Source: Aquimarina muelleri DSM 19832 (GTDB lineage: Bacteria > Bacteroidota > Bacteroidia > Flavobacteriales > Flavobacteriaceae). Taken from it: DNA of 64,000 nt. The stretch lies in contig NZ_AUML01000017.1 of NCBI RefSeq assembly GCF_000430665.1, positions 1-64,000 of the forward strand. The letters run 5' to 3'. Below the pieces are notes generated by a model. The model searched no databases and was not told the DNA's origin. It was given only the letters and a program-made list of their open reading frames with translations. The position numbers and the translations under genes were made by a program. Positions within the stretch are counted from its first letter, which is position 1, and the number at the start of each line of letters is the position of its first letter. Below are positions 8,458-16,017 of this stretch, in pieces.

Positions 8458-8600
8458 TTAATATTCTACACATTTTAGCTTAATGCTATAAAACTCTATT
8501 CAAGTTTCGTTGGAGAGAAACTCATTAATTTATAAAATAATATTATTAACTGAAAAATATTTTATGCCAAAAAGCATAACATTTTCAAGTCATTATAATT

Positions 8601-10196
8601 ATGAATAGTTCAAATCCTTTTAAAAATTTTAAGTCGGATATTCCGGCAAGTGTTGTTGTGTTTTTTGTAGCATTACCATTATGTTTAGGTATTGCTTTGG
8701 CTAGTGGAGCGCCTTTGTTTTCTGGTCTGATTTCTGGTATTGTAGGAGGTGTTATAGTGGGAGCTATAAGTGGTTCCCAAGTAGGAGTTAGTGGTCCGGC
8801 AGCAGGATTAGCCGCAATTGTATTGACTGCTATTGGAGCATTAGGAGGGTTTCCAAATTTTCTTTTAGCGGTAGTTCTAGGAGGTGTTATACAATTAGTA
8901 TTTGGGATCTTAAAAGCAGGAGTTATTGGGTATTATTTTCCATCCTCTGTTATTAAAGGAATGCTAACAGGGATAGGAATTATAATAATACTTAAACAAA
9001 TACCTCATTTTTTCGGTTATGATGAAGATCCAGAAGGTGATTTTGCATTTTTTCAAGTGGATGGAGAAAATACGTTTTCAGAAATATTAAATGCAATTAA
9101 CTCTATTAGTCCAGGAGCTACTTTAATAGCTGTTGTTGGTTTAGCGATTCTTCTTTTATGGAGTAATGTGCTTTCTAATAAAGGTAAAATTTTTCAACTA
9201 ATCCAAGGACCTTTAGTGGCAGTTGCAGCAGGTATTATATACTATGTAGTTACAAATGGTAATGCCACTTGGGGAATTTCCTCAGAGCACCTTGTAAGTG
9301 TCCCTGTGCCAGAGGATGCATCTTCATTCTTGGCACAATTTAGTTTTCCAAATTTTGCTGCAATTACTAATCCACAAATATGGGTAACTGCATTTACTAT
9401 TGCTTTGGTGGCTAGTTTGGAAACTTTATTATGTGTAGAAGCTACAGATAAATTAGATCCTCGTAAACGAGTAACACCAACTAACCGAGAATTACTAGCA
9501 CAAGGAACGGGAAATATTATTTCTGGACTTATTGGAGGGTTACCTATTACTCAAGTAATTGTTCGTAGTTCAGCCAATATTCAATCGGGAGGTAAAACAA
9601 AGATGGTAGCTATTCTGCATGGTCTTCTATTATTAATATCTGTTATTTTAATTCCAAAACTTCTAAATAAAATTCCTTTATCGGTTTTGGCGGCTATTCT
9701 TCTTATAGTTGGATATAAACTTGCAAAACCAGGATTATTTAAAACAATGTATCAGCTAGGTTGGAAACAGTTTATTCCATTTATAGTTACAGTTATAGGT
9801 ATTGTATTTACAGATCTTTTAGTAGGTATAGGACTTGGTTTAATAGTAGGTATCGTAGTTATTTTGATTAAAAGTTTTCAAAATTCACACTTCTTGCATA
9901 TTGAAGATAAGAGCAATGGTAAGCACAAAATTAAGATGACATTAGCAGAAGAGGTAACATTTTTTAATAAAGGAGCTATACTTAAAGAGTTAGACAGGCT
10001 TCCTAGAGATACGTATTTAGAACTTGATGTTCGTAAAACAAGGTATTTAGATAATGATATTATTGAGATTCTAGAAGATTTTTCTGAAAAAGCTAGAAAT
10101 AGAAATATAGATATTCAGCTCATTTCAGAAAGAGGGACTATAGAAAATCCAGAAAGTTTTATTCAATTTTTTAAGCTTCGGCCTCAAAACGCTTAA
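8601..10196 (+). CDS. SulP/SLC26 family anion transporter with STAS domain
   Basis: 531 aa. The N-terminal signature FKSDIPASVVVFFVALPLCLGIA (split across helix 1) and GSQVGVSGPAAGL mark a SulP permease with 10-14 membrane helices to about residue 430. A C-terminal STAS-like domain at about 440-525 contains TYLELDVRKTRYLDND; the usual phosphorylated Ser is not obvious. SulP members carry sulfate or bicarbonate with sodium or protons. The beta-carbonic anhydrase gene downstream favours bicarbonate, as in BicA-like systems, but the substrate is inference. Confidence 0.9.
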   Translation: MNSSNPFKNFKSDIPASVVVFFVALPLCLGIALASGAPLFSGLISGIVGGVIVGAISGSQVGVSGPAAGLAAIVLTAIGALGGFPNFLLAVVLGGVIQLVFGILKAGVIGYYFPSSVIKGMLTGIGIIIILKQIPHFFGYDEDPEGDFAFFQVDGENTFSEILNAINSISPGATLIAVVGLAILLLWSNVLSNKGKIFQLIQGPLVAVAAGIIYYVVTNGNATWGISSEHLVSVPVPEDASSFLAQFSFPNFAAITNPQIWVTAFTIALVASLETLLCVEATDKLDPRKRVTPTNRELLAQGTGNIISGLIGGLPITQVIVRSSANIQSGGKTKMVAILHGLLLLISVILIPKLLNKIPLSVLAAILLIVGYKLAKPGLFKTMYQLGWKQFIPFIVTVIGIVFTDLLVGIGLGLIVGIVVILIKSFQNSHFLHIEDKSNGKHKIKMTLAEEVTFFNKGAILKELDRLPRDTYLELDVRKTRYLDNDIIEILEDFSEKARNRNIDIQLISERGTIENPESFIQFFKLRPQNA

Positions 10197-10691
10197 GAAT
10201 ATAACAATACATGACAACCAATCTATTGAAATTTAGGTTATAGACTTAATATTAATTGCTTAAACCAGTTTTGTCTATGTGGCTTTTTGTAATACAAGGT
10301 AGACTTAGTTAAGATGGTAGATACAGGAAGAGGTATTTTATGTTAAATCGCCTAAAATTTTTCGATATGATAATTAAATAGTAGTAATGTGTATGTTAGA
10401 AAAAGGAAAGAAGGGGATAAAAATCAAAATATAGTAAATGCTATATCGGATTTAGGAGATATTCTTTTTTAAAATTAAAAGAAAAAATAAAAAGGTTAGC
10501 ATAGTGATAAATTTTGAATTTAAAGAAAGCGCTAATAGTCTTTTAAAAGACATAGAAAAACATACAAAAGGATTGCTTTGTGTAAAAAAGAAAAGGAGTC
10601 AAAATCAAATAAACTTTTAGGTTTAATCAAATAATTAATCAAAGAAATATATGCTGGTTTTTTAGACTGGCTAACTAATAAAAAAATAATT
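10197..10691. other. Gap between SulP and carbonic anhydrase genes, possible gene remnant
   Basis: About 495 nt without an intact gene inside what looks like one functional unit. A GTG-started frame at about 10504-10620 reads INFEFKESANSLLKDIEKH and stops after under 40 codons; other short protein-like pieces lie upstream in different frames. It may be a decayed gene that once sat between the transporter and the enzyme, or a long untranslated leader. I see no strong hairpin. Confidence 0.35.
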
Positions 10692-11318
10692 ATGAAAGCA
10701 CATACAAAAGAAACACAAGATACGATGACCCCTAAAAAGGCTTTGGAATATTTAATAGAAGGAAACGGGCGTTTTCAGAATAATTTAAAGGCCAATAGAA
10801 ACTTATTACAACAGGTAAATGAAACAGCAGAAGGACAGTTTCCTTTTGCAACTATATTAAGTTGTATTGACTCTAGGGTGTCTGCTGAGTTGGTTTTTGA
10901 TCAAGGTTTAGGAGATATTTTTAGTATACGAATAGCAGGTAATTTTGTAAATGAAGATATACTAGGAAGTATGGAGTTTGCTTGTAAACTGGCAGGAACA
11001 AAACTATTAGTAGTACTAGGGCACACTGCTTGCGGTGCAATTAAGGGGGCTTGTGATCATGCTCGATTAGGAAACTTGACAGCCTTGATAAATAAAATAG
11101 AACCAGCAGTTGATGCAGTTAAAGAGCCAAAAGAAGATGCATTAAGAAATTCAAAGAACATGGATTTTGTAAATCAAGTTGCAGAAAAAAATGTGATGAT
11201 GACTATTGATAATATTCGTTCTTCAAGTGAGGTTTTAGTAGAGATGGAAAATAAAGGAGAAATAAAAATAGTTGGAGGAATGTATGATATTAAAACAGGA
11301 GAAGTAAAATTCTATTAG
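10692..11318 (+). CDS. Beta-class carbonic anhydrase
   Basis: 208 aa cytoplasmic zinc enzyme interconverting CO2 and bicarbonate. Zinc ligands and the catalytic dyad are all visible: Cys58, Asp60 and Arg62 in SCIDSRV, then His111 and Cys114 in GHTACGAIKGA. Length is normal for the class. It follows a SulP transporter and is 2 nt from a DUF2490 gene, so it is probably co-transcribed with the latter. The likely role is hydration of CO2 or handling of imported bicarbonate for carboxylation reactions. Confidence 0.95.
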   Translation: MKAHTKETQDTMTPKKALEYLIEGNGRFQNNLKANRNLLQQVNETAEGQFPFATILSCIDSRVSAELVFDQGLGDIFSIRIAGNFVNEDILGSMEFACKLAGTKLLVVLGHTACGAIKGACDHARLGNLTALINKIEPAVDAVKEPKEDALRNSKNMDFVNQVAEKNVMMTIDNIRSSSEVLVEMENKGEIKIVGGMYDIKTGEVKFY

Positions 11319-11320
11319 AT

Positions 11321-12004
11321 ATGAAAATTTATTTTTCTATATTCCTCTTCTGGGTTAGTGTATTAGCTTTTGGTCAAGATGAAACAGGTAATTGGTTAAT
11401 GTATTTTGGTACAAATAAAATAAATGAAAAATTTAGTATTCATACAGAAATACAATATCGAAACCATACAATTGCACCGATTAATATCGACCAACTATTA
11501 TTAAGGACAGGTCTTAATTATCATTTTGATAAAAATGCTTTTGCAACAGTGGGCTATGCCTATATTAGTAATCATTTATATGATTCTGATCGTAAAAGCC
11601 CAGAGGTTGAGGAGCATCGTATTTGGCAGCAATTTATTACAACTAATAATCTGTGGAGATTAAAATTTGAACATCGCTATCGTATTGAAGAACGCTTTAT
11701 TGAAAATGAATTTAACACACGTTTTAGATACCGTCTAATGGTCTTTTTGCCAATTAATAAGCCTAAAATTGAAGAAGGAACATTGTTTTTGGGAGTTTAT
11801 GATGAAATTTTTATTAATGGTAAGGAAGAACTTTTTGATAGAAATAGACTTTATGGAGGTTTAGGGTATCAGTTTTCTGAAAACTTAAATCTACAAGCGG
11901 GCATTTTATACCAAAGATTAAGAAATACAGGAAAGACATTTCTTCAATTTGGAGTTGTGTTTAATACAGATTTTCGTAAAAAAGAGTCGTATCAAGTAAA
12001 TTAG
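11321..12004 (+). CDS. DUF2490 family outer-membrane-type protein
   Basis: 227 aa. Signal peptide at residues 1-18 (MKIYFSIFLFWVSVLAFG, cleavage before QDETG). The rest alternates short hydrophobic strands with turns, as in small beta-barrels, and resembles DUF2490 proteins (WLMYFGTNKINEKFSIHTE, LLRTGLNY, FRYRLM). Function of the family is not established. It starts 2 nt after the carbonic anhydrase stop, so it belongs to that operon; it may provide a pore, but this is inference. Confidence 0.8.
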   Translation: MKIYFSIFLFWVSVLAFGQDETGNWLMYFGTNKINEKFSIHTEIQYRNHTIAPINIDQLLLRTGLNYHFDKNAFATVGYAYISNHLYDSDRKSPEVEEHRIWQQFITTNNLWRLKFEHRYRIEERFIENEFNTRFRYRLMVFLPINKPKIEEGTLFLGVYDEIFINGKEELFDRNRLYGGLGYQFSENLNLQAGILYQRLRNTGKTFLQFGVVFNTDFRKKESYQVN

Positions 12005-12060
12005 TGTTAAATATACAAGACGAATAATTATTTGTTTTTTACTTAGAATAAAGCAATTTT

Positions 12061-12128
12061 TTTCAGATTAAATGTATATAAATTAGTGTTACACACTTTT
12101 CCATATTTTATCTGCATTTAATCTGAAA
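12061..12128. repeat. Perfect 14-bp inverted repeat spanning a gene end
   Basis: TTTCAGATTAAATG at 12061-12074 is matched exactly by its complement at 12115-12128, 40 nt apart. The right arm lies inside the last codons of the minus-strand DUF2452 gene, whose stop is at 12089. It can fold in transcripts from either side of this convergent junction and may act as a terminator without the usual T-run. Confidence 0.6.
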
Positions 12129-12487
12129 CTGCCTAAATGATTAAAATTACATTCACCAGGAGCTATTATCGATAAAAAAGATTGTTCGTTTTTATCGATA
12201 TACAGATGGTAAATTTCCCCTACTATAGGTTCGAAATTAAATTTAGCATTGTATATAAGGTTGTTATACTCAAACTCTTTAATTAATGTGTCGTATTGAG
12301 ATTTTAGTTCATCATATCGAGCTTTAACATGTTTGTTTACCTTGTGGATGTTAGTGTTTTTCCAAGCAATTGTGTCTGTCGTAGTTATTACAGGTGCTCC
12401 TAAATTTGTGGCATACGGTTTAAGATAAGCATCATAGTTTTCTGTAGTATGGTCATAGACTACGGTATCTGGTTTTTTCTTTTTCAT
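12089..12487 (-). CDS. DUF2452 family protein
   Basis: I place the start at the ATG at 12487 (MKKKKPDTVVYDHTT), which lies 11 nt after the stop of the TIGR03643 gene; the frame is open 21 codons further but would overlap that gene. The 132-aa product contains NLGAPVI, a coiled helical segment (HVKARYDELKSQYDTLIKEF) and FEPIVGEIYHLY, features of the DUF2452 family, which has no known function. The gene pair TIGR03643-DUF2452 looks like one operon. Confidence 0.8.
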   Translation of the reverse strand: MKKKKPDTVVYDHTTENYDAYLKPYATNLGAPVITTTDTIAWKNTNIHKVNKHVKARYDELKSQYDTLIKEFEYNNLIYNAKFNFEPIVGEIYHLYIDKNEQSFLSIIAPGECNFNHLGSFRLNADKIWKSV

Positions 12488-12498
12488 AGGTGTGTCAT

Positions 12499-12780
12499 TT
12501 AGTTTCTTTTTGAAATTTTGTTGTGGGTAATTTGCCGTTGTCTCGAACATTTAAACCTTCCATCCTCAAATATTCTTTTTTGTAGATGTTTTGTTTTTCT
12601 GCCTTGAACTCTTTTTCTCCACATTTTAAAACTCGAAAGCTTCATTTCTTTTCGCATCAAATTAATAACTTCCTGTTCCTTTAAACCAAATTGTATTTCG
12701 ATAGAATCAAAGGTAGTTCTGTCTTCCCACGCCATTTCTATAATTCGGTCAATTTCTATTATAGACAATTGTTTATACAT
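12499..12780 (-). CDS. TIGR03643 family small basic protein, 93 aa
   Basis: The sequence begins MYKQLSIIEIDRIIEMAWEDR and continues FDSIEIQFGLKEQEVINLMRKEM, then SFKMWRKRVQGRKTKH: a small basic helix-turn-helix-like protein matching the TIGR03643 family as I remember it. Function is unknown; a nucleic-acid-binding role is plausible from the charge. It is upstream of and probably co-transcribed with the DUF2452 gene. Confidence 0.78.
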   Translation of the reverse strand: MYKQLSIIEIDRIIEMAWEDRTTFDSIEIQFGLKEQEVINLMRKEMKLSSFKMWRKRVQGRKTKHLQKRIFEDGRFKCSRQRQITHNKISKRN

Positions 12781-12873
12781 TGTAATTTAGGTTTTTATGA
12801 GTTAAAATTTTAAATCTAATTGTAATAATTAAAATAAAAACAAATAATGCATACAGTTTTATATATCAGAGTT

Positions 12874-13057
12874 ATACCATTTACAATTTGAATTTACCGT
12901 AATAAAATGTTCTTTTTTCGCCTCAAATATCAGAATAAAAATAAACCGTAGTCCTGCTATGCTTAATACCAGATAGAGTCTGATACAAGCTTTTCTTCTT
13001 CAATGAAAGAAAAAATCTTAATTTTCTTTTCCAGTAAACTCAAACTACAAATGGTAT
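12874..13057. mobile_element. MITE-like element with 29-bp imperfect terminal inverted repeats
   Basis: The left end at 12874-12902 (starting ATACCATTTACAATTTGA) and the complement of the right end at 13029-13057 (ATACCATTTGTAGTTTGA) match at about 23 of 29 positions. The 184-bp interval contains no ORF. It fills the gap between the TIGR03643 gene and the flavin reductase gene, ending 3 bp before the latter's stop codon. A non-autonomous element is the best reading; an extended cruciform terminator is the alternative. Confidence 0.5.
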
Positions 13058-13059
13058 TA

Positions 13060-13692
13060 TTATGTGAAATCTGGAAGCTCATTAGTTCTAACATAAGGAA
13101 AATGAGCAATTTTCTCTAATCCATAATACGTATTTAGTCCTGAGATACCTACAGTATCCGTTACGCTCAAGTCGATATCTTGATCTTCTTTTGTTATTTC
13201 TAGTGGTAGTATTAAATGTTCAATCTCACCAATTATAAGTGAAGTTCCATTAAGTGGGATATTAATTTCTTGTTTAAATTGCATTCCTATTTTAAATGTA
13301 CTTTCCTTAACAAAAGGTGCTTTGAAGTTCGAAATATATTCTTCGGTTAGTTTGCATATTTCAAATTCTGAGGATTCTCTATCTAATTTTGCAGAGGTAT
13401 AATGAGCTTTTTGAGCAAACGAACGGTGTATGTGGTTTATAGTATAATGTCCATTTTGCATAATGTTTTCATAAGTGTGTCTGGGGACATCCCCAGTAGG
13501 TCTCATTATAAATCCTAAAAGAGCAGGAGAGCTCCCTAAATGTATTACGGAACTAAATATGGCTAGATTAGTTTTTTTATCATTAGAGATAGAGCCAATA
13601 AGATTTGCGGGTTTAATACCAGAAACTGCATTTATGATTTTTAAACGCTTAATACGATCCATTGCTTGAATCTGCTTTTTTGTATACTGCAT
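13060..13692 (-). CDS. Flavin reductase family protein (FMN-binding split barrel)
   Basis: 210 aa. The sequence INAVSGIKPANLIGSISNDKKTNLAIFSSVIHLGSSPALLGFIMRP is split here into parts typical of flavin reductase-like, FMN-binding proteins, followed by the motif HTYENIMQNGHYTINH. The end of the gene abuts a MITE-like element. The family includes NAD(P)H:flavin oxidoreductases and proteins of unknown substrate. It is followed 5 nt upstream on the same strand by the Lacal_2735 gene, so the small gene is read first in the same unit. Confidence 0.85.
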   Translation of the reverse strand: MQYTKKQIQAMDRIKRLKIINAVSGIKPANLIGSISNDKKTNLAIFSSVIHLGSSPALLGFIMRPTGDVPRHTYENIMQNGHYTINHIHRSFAQKAHYTSAKLDRESSEFEICKLTEEYISNFKAPFVKESTFKIGMQFKQEINIPLNGTSLIIGEIEHLILPLEITKEDQDIDLSVTDTVGISGLNTYYGLEKIAHFPYVRTNELPDFT

Positions 13693-13697
13693 GGTAG

Positions 13698-13865
13698 TTA
13701 CTTTTTAAGAGCTTCTATGCTTTTTAAAACTGTTTCAGCTTCCGCATATATTTTGTCACTTTCACTACGATTAACACTAGATAGTTTATGCCATTGTTCC
13801 ATTAGCTTTTGATATTTTTCTTGTAGAGCTTCTTCTTTTGATTTTTTCTTAAATAATCCAAACAT
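13698..13865 (-). CDS. Lacal_2735 family small protein, 55 aa
   Basis: A short but clear gene. The product begins MFGLFKKKSKEEALQEKY and continues QKLMEQWHKLSSVNRSESD, ending EALKK: the conserved pattern of Lacal_2735 proteins, a flavobacterial family of about 55-60 residues with no known function. It is highly charged and helical. It lies 5 nt before the flavin reductase gene and 19 nt after the glutathione peroxidase stop, so all three probably share a transcript. Confidence 0.85.
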   Translation of the reverse strand: MFGLFKKKSKEEALQEKYQKLMEQWHKLSSVNRSESDKIYAEAETVLKSIEALKK

Positions 13866-13884
13866 ATATATAGTTTTTTGAGAT

Positions 13885-14424
13885 TTACTTTAAGTGTTTT
13901 GTAATCTTTGAACTCATAGGCTTAGTGGTGGAATAATAGTAATCTATTAGTTTTCCATTTTTGTCAACCAGATATTTCTGAAAATTCCATTTAACACTAG
14001 AGTTTTTTATTCCATTCTGTTCTTTTTGCGTTAACCATCCATATAAAGGGTGTTGATTTTTTCCTTTAACATCAATCTTTTCAGTAATTAAAAAAGTAAC
14101 ACCATAATTTTTTTTACAAAAAGATTGGATTTGAGAAGCGTTTCCAGGTTCTTGACTACCAAACTGATTGCATGGAGATCCAATAATGACTAGGTTATGA
14201 GAATATAGGTTGTTTAATTTTTGTAAATCGTTATATTGATTAGTAAATCCACACTTAGAGGCAACATTAACAAAGAGTATTTTTTTATCGTTAAAAGTAG
14301 ATAAATCAATTATAGAACCGTCAATACTACGTATTTGTATATCATATAGTAGGGAGGTTATTTTTTTATTTTTTGGTTTTGAAGAATTGAATAATGGTAG
14401 TTTAGCTTTATCAATGAGTTTCAT
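13885..14424 (-). CDS. Glutathione peroxidase-family thiol peroxidase
   Basis: 179 aa. Reduces hydroperoxides, in bacteria usually with thioredoxin as donor. The peroxidatic residue is Cys58 in NVASKCGFTNQY (Cys rather than selenocysteine); Gln87 lies in GSPCNQFGSQEPG and the catalytic Trp in SVKWNF. About 22 extra N-terminal residues (to KPKNKK) precede the domain, with no clear signal peptide. It heads a run with Lacal_2735 and flavin reductase genes, consistent with redox stress functions. Confidence 0.93.
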   Translation of the reverse strand: MKLIDKAKLPLFNSSKPKNKKITSLLYDIQIRSIDGSIIDLSTFNDKKILFVNVASKCGFTNQYNDLQKLNNLYSHNLVIIGSPCNQFGSQEPGNASQIQSFCKKNYGVTFLITEKIDVKGKNQHPLYGWLTQKEQNGIKNSSVKWNFQKYLVDKNGKLIDYYYSTTKPMSSKITKHLK

Positions 14425-14522
14425 GTTCTATATTTTAAATATTAGAGATTATTCATATATTCAAAAAAACATTTTGAAAAAGAATAGTTTTTAAGTAAGA
14501 GTTATTTGCAATACTTTGGTGG

Positions 14523-15209
14523 TCAGTTATTAATGTAATTTTGTAGCTCTTTTATTTTATCTGGGGTATTAAAAATGCCGCCATAAAAAGAAGTTACAGT
14601 TGTAGAAGAGTCATCTTTTATACCTCTGGAAGAAACACATAGATGTTTTGCATCAATAATAACAGCAACATCTTTTGTGTTTAGAATTAGTATTAATTCT
14701 TCAGCAATTTGATTGGTCAATCGTTCTTGAACTTGAGGACGCTTCGCAAAATATTGAACAATTCGGTTAAGCTTAGATAACCCAATTACTTTTCCAGAAG
14801 AAATGTATGCGATGTGTGCTTTTCCTATAATAGGCACAAAATGATGCTCACAATTAGAATAAAGTGTAATGTTTTTTTCAACGAGCATCTGTTTATATTG
14901 ATATTTATTATCGAACAATGCAATTTTGGGTTTGTTTTCTGGATTTAATCCAGAGAAAATCTCATCAATATACATTTTGGCAACACGATTAGGGGTGCCT
15001 TTAAGAGAATCATCTGTTAAGTCTAAGCCCATTACGTCCATAATTTCGGCAAATAACTCTGCTATTCTTTTTTTCTTATCAAAATCAGAAAGATTAAAAG
15101 CATCTTCTTTCATTGGGGTTTCTACATTTGTACCAATATGATCGTCACCAATATCATCAATAGGAAGGATGTCTGGATTAGAGTTTAAGTTTTCTGTCTT
15201 TGTGTTCAT
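14523..15209 (-). CDS. folE: GTP cyclohydrolase I
   Basis: 228 aa. Catalyses conversion of GTP to dihydroneopterin triphosphate, the first step of folate/pterin synthesis. Zinc ligands are visible as Cys120 and His123 in SNCEHHFVPIIGKAH and Cys191 in AKHLCVSSRGI. GKVIGLSKLNRIVQYFAKRPQ is the conserved active-site helix region. A roughly 40-residue polar N-terminal extension precedes the domain, common in this phylum. A -7 box lies about 110 nt upstream. Confidence 0.96.
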   Translation of the reverse strand: MNTKTENLNSNPDILPIDDIGDDHIGTNVETPMKEDAFNLSDFDKKKRIAELFAEIMDVMGLDLTDDSLKGTPNRVAKMYIDEIFSGLNPENKPKIALFDNKYQYKQMLVEKNITLYSNCEHHFVPIIGKAHIAYISSGKVIGLSKLNRIVQYFAKRPQVQERLTNQIAEELILILNTKDVAVIIDAKHLCVSSRGIKDDSSTTVTSFYGGIFNTPDKIKELQNYINN

Positions 15210-15548
15210 TTAGTTTAATATTTTTGAGCTTAGTTTGTTCGGAAACCCGTTGTCTTTAAACTTATTAATCCGATTAAAAAACTCATTTTTAATGGAACAA
15301 CTAATTTCTTTTCTGTTTTTCAAAGCTACAAAAATGTTTAACTATTTTAAGTATTTATTAAACAAAATAAATATAGCGCAATAGATTTTATTGATCAATA
15401 AATAATGCTAATAAAATAACATAGCAATATTAGATCAATAATCTATTTTTTTGAAAGGAGTTATTAAGTTAAAAAAACAATATGTTTAAAAGTTTTTTTG
15501 AATCTATAATTTTATGTAGAAGAAATAATACTCCAAAACCAAAAAGCA
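15210..15548. other. Intergenic region upstream of folE
   Basis: Very AT-rich. It contains the folE -7 box at 15321-15328; I see no gene or strong hairpin in the remainder. Confidence 0.5.
15321..15328 (-). promoter_or_regulatory. -7 promoter box of folE
   Basis: TAGCTTTG on the minus strand matches TAnnTTTG; the start codon is about 110 nt downstream. No -33 TTG at standard distance. Confidence 0.4.
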
Positions 15549-15770
15549 CTATACGCTAGGAAGGCCTTTGAGACGCTTTTCTATTTTCTGCTTTTTGGCA
15601 GTTAAAAGTTTCATAACATCCATAATCTCTGGATCTTTAGTTTCTTTATAGACTTCGTTTAAAGCCAAGATTAACTCTTTAGCCTCTCTAGAGGAAGCAA
15701 CTCTGTCACTTGTAGACATGTTAATCATTTTTCTGCTTTCGAATTCTAAAGCTCTTTTCATTAATTCCAT
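15549..15770 (-). CDS. Conserved hypothetical small helical protein, 73 aa
   Basis: I use the ATG at 15770 (MELMKRALEFESRKM) because the 20 codons upstream are a hydrophobic, AT-rich run that does not look like a true N-terminus, and an A/G-rich ribosome site precedes this ATG. The product is charged and helical, with STSDRVASSREAKELILALNEVYKE and a basic end KKQKIEKRLKGLP. I recall similar short proteins in flavobacteria but no named family or function. Confidence 0.7.
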   Translation of the reverse strand: MELMKRALEFESRKMINMSTSDRVASSREAKELILALNEVYKETKDPEIMDVMKLLTAKKQKIEKRLKGLPSV

Positions 15771-15912
15771 AATCTGCTTTTTTTTTAAAAATACAAAATA
15801 CTTAAAAAATATAAGTATGCATTTAAGCAAAATTAACTATTTTATAGGAATTAGCTTAATTTTTATGGCATAGAAAATGTTTTTGGGTAGATAAAGCTGT
15901 TTTTTTTAATAA

Positions 15913-15947
15913 AAAAGATTAGATTTAAATGTGTAATCTGATCTTTT
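15913..15947 (-). terminator. Terminator of the LTA-synthase-like gene
   Basis: AAAAGATTAGATT and AATCTGATCTTTT form a 12-of-13 bp stem with a 9-nt loop. On the minus strand it is followed by a T-rich run, fitting termination of the gene ending at 16018. Confidence 0.6.
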
Positions 15948-16017
15948 AGGCAACGAGATATGAGAGGATATAAACAGAAAGCCATTATTTTTCAACTTTA
16001 AGTTACAGATGTTATAT

